Source: Methylomonas rapida
GTDB taxonomy: Bacteria; Pseudomonadota; Gammaproteobacteria; Methylococcales; Methylomonadaceae
Direction of reading: 5' to 3'
Assembly (NCBI RefSeq): GCF_024360925.2
Contig: NZ_CP113517.1
Span: 3,534,001 to 3,598,000 of the forward strand
Length of the DNA stretch: 64,000 bases
The notes below the pieces were generated by a model, which ran no database searches, was not told where the DNA came from, and saw nothing but the letters and a program-made list of their open reading frames with translations. The translations under genes were made by a program, and so were the position numbers. Numbering within the stretch: position 1 is the stretch's first letter; every line of letters starts with the position of its first letter. Positions 63,280 to 64,000 of this stretch are shown in pieces.

Positions 63280-64000
63280 TTACCAACTAATACGGTGGCG
63301 GATTGTTTCTATTGAATCGGTCAGTTTAAGCCGTTGTTTTACCAGTCTGGCTAAGTCTGATTTAGATTTAATATGGCTTTTTTCGGCTTTTATTATGTCG
63401 GCGCATTCTTGCCATTTTTCCCATTTTTGGCTTCGTTCCTCGGTTTGCTGTTTGCCTCGTTTTTGTGCAAACGCTTGTTGATTTTTTCGCGTTGATTTTC
63501 CTAGCTCGGCATCTGGCTTAATTTCGTCGAATCTATTACTTAAATCTGTCGTTAATTTCCCTAACTTTGTTGTTAATTCGTCTTTGCGTTGATCTAAATG
63601 CAAAAGGCTACAGGCCAGCATGTTAGCCATTGAAATAACCGCCTTTTCCATCTGCCCAAACTCAATGTAATCCCTAAGTCTTGAGGCTTCCAGAATCGTA
63701 ATGGCCGCCGCGTCTATTTCTGGGTCTGGGTGTCCCTCTGCGTGGCCCGCCTCATTAACCCATTCCATGCTTTCAAACTCTAGCCGCATTTTTCTATTTT
63801 CTGCGGGGGTTAGTTCTGGGTCATCTGCAATATAGCCAAATTCCTCAAAATGCGGGTGGTATCCTTCGCGGGTTAAAACCTTTCTTGCCGATTCTTCGGC
63901 GGCACTGGTTATTGATTGAATGGTTTCGCTGTCGTTCCATCCGCCGCTTTCAAGATTTTTTATGGCGTAAATCAGCTCAACAGGGCTTAATAAGTCCCGT
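63280..64000 (-). CDS. Unknown protein of the element, 5' end outside window
   Basis: The frame is open to the right edge: RDLLSPVELIYAIKNLESGG then continues to the ATG at 63789 and the stop at 63280, so the ATG at 63789 is probably internal. At least 239 aa, helical, with a K/R-rich coiled-coil C-terminal half (about the last 100 residues). No family recognised. Confidence 0.62.
   Translation of the reverse strand, partial: RDLLSPVELIYAIKNLESGGWNDSETIQSITSAAEESARKVLTREGYHPHFEEFGYIADDPELTPAENRKMRLEFESMEWVNEAGHAEGHPDPEIDAAAITILEASRLRDYIEFGQMEKAVISMANMLACSLLHLDQRKDELTTKLGKLTTDLSNRFDEIKPDAELGKSTRKNQQAFAQKRGKQQTEERSQKWEKWQECADIIKAEKSHIKSKSDLARLVKQRLKLTDSIETIRHRISW

Overview
The window looks like a chromosome segment of a gammaproteobacterium, most likely a Methylomonas-like methanotroph (Methylococcales). 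That assignment is inference from gene content and protein style (gammaproteobacterial mreBCD-mrdAB-mltB, the flgAMN/flgB-L layout, molybdenum regulation, several dispersed palindromes) and was not tested by alignment. Positions 1 to about 55,600 read as host chromosome. From tRNA-Arg(CCT) at 55,525-55,601 to the right edge the sequence looks like an integrated mobile element.

Region by region. (1) 1-6856: end of an inorganic pyrophosphatase-like gene, then a molybdenum-linked locus: a two-domain molbindin, a di-heme DUF1111 protein, an orphan periplasmic binding protein and a TonB-dependent receptor on the minus strand, divergent from a ModE-type regulator. Two 24-nt ModE-like operators (1077-1100 and 5962-5985) sit on the promoters of the molbindin and receptor transcripts. 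(2) 7145-16,658: secreted M4 metalloprotease, small secreted protein, trkA, a coiled-coil gene pair, a VOC protein, hyi-garR and an NTP-pyrophosphohydrolase-like gene. (3) 16,868-25,462: a Fur-box-preceded FecA-like receptor, then a glycogen locus (glgX; DUF4912, GH57 branching enzyme and a CBM21-like/EEP hydrolase fusion). (4) 25,513-29,524: small membrane protein and lipoprotein genes and an island in which a TPR protein gene is bracketed by inverted copies of a roughly 260-bp repeat. (5) 29,588-40,818: gatCAB with an Uma2 nuclease gene between gatA and gatB, then the mreB-mreC-mreD-mrdA-rodA-mltB cell-shape cluster, thpR and a thioredoxin-fold gene. (6) 41,493-55,492: flagellar rod/hook genes flgB-flgL on the minus strand with cheV, and flgA-flgM-flgN-ycgR on the plus strand, with visible sigma-54 and sigma-28 promoters.

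(7) 55,525-64,000: tRNA-Arg, a possible attachment region, an intact ISAs1-family element with a 10-bp target duplication, two small element genes, a 1.8-kb repeat-rich non-coding stretch, an HNH protein, a toprim/DUF3987 primase-helicase, a CHC2 zinc-finger primase part, a zinc-ribbon protein, a helix-turn-helix protein and a gene running off the right edge. The repeat stretch carries six identical 27-nt iteron triplets in two opposed groups around an AT-rich block and is a good candidate for the element's replication origin.

The most unusual points are the ModE-controlled outer-membrane uptake locus, the carbohydrate-binding EEP phosphatase/nuclease in the glycogen operon, the iteron origin, and a slippery-looking A AAG GGG site in the primase operon where one frame gives a helix-turn-helix/CHC2 fusion and the other a short protein.
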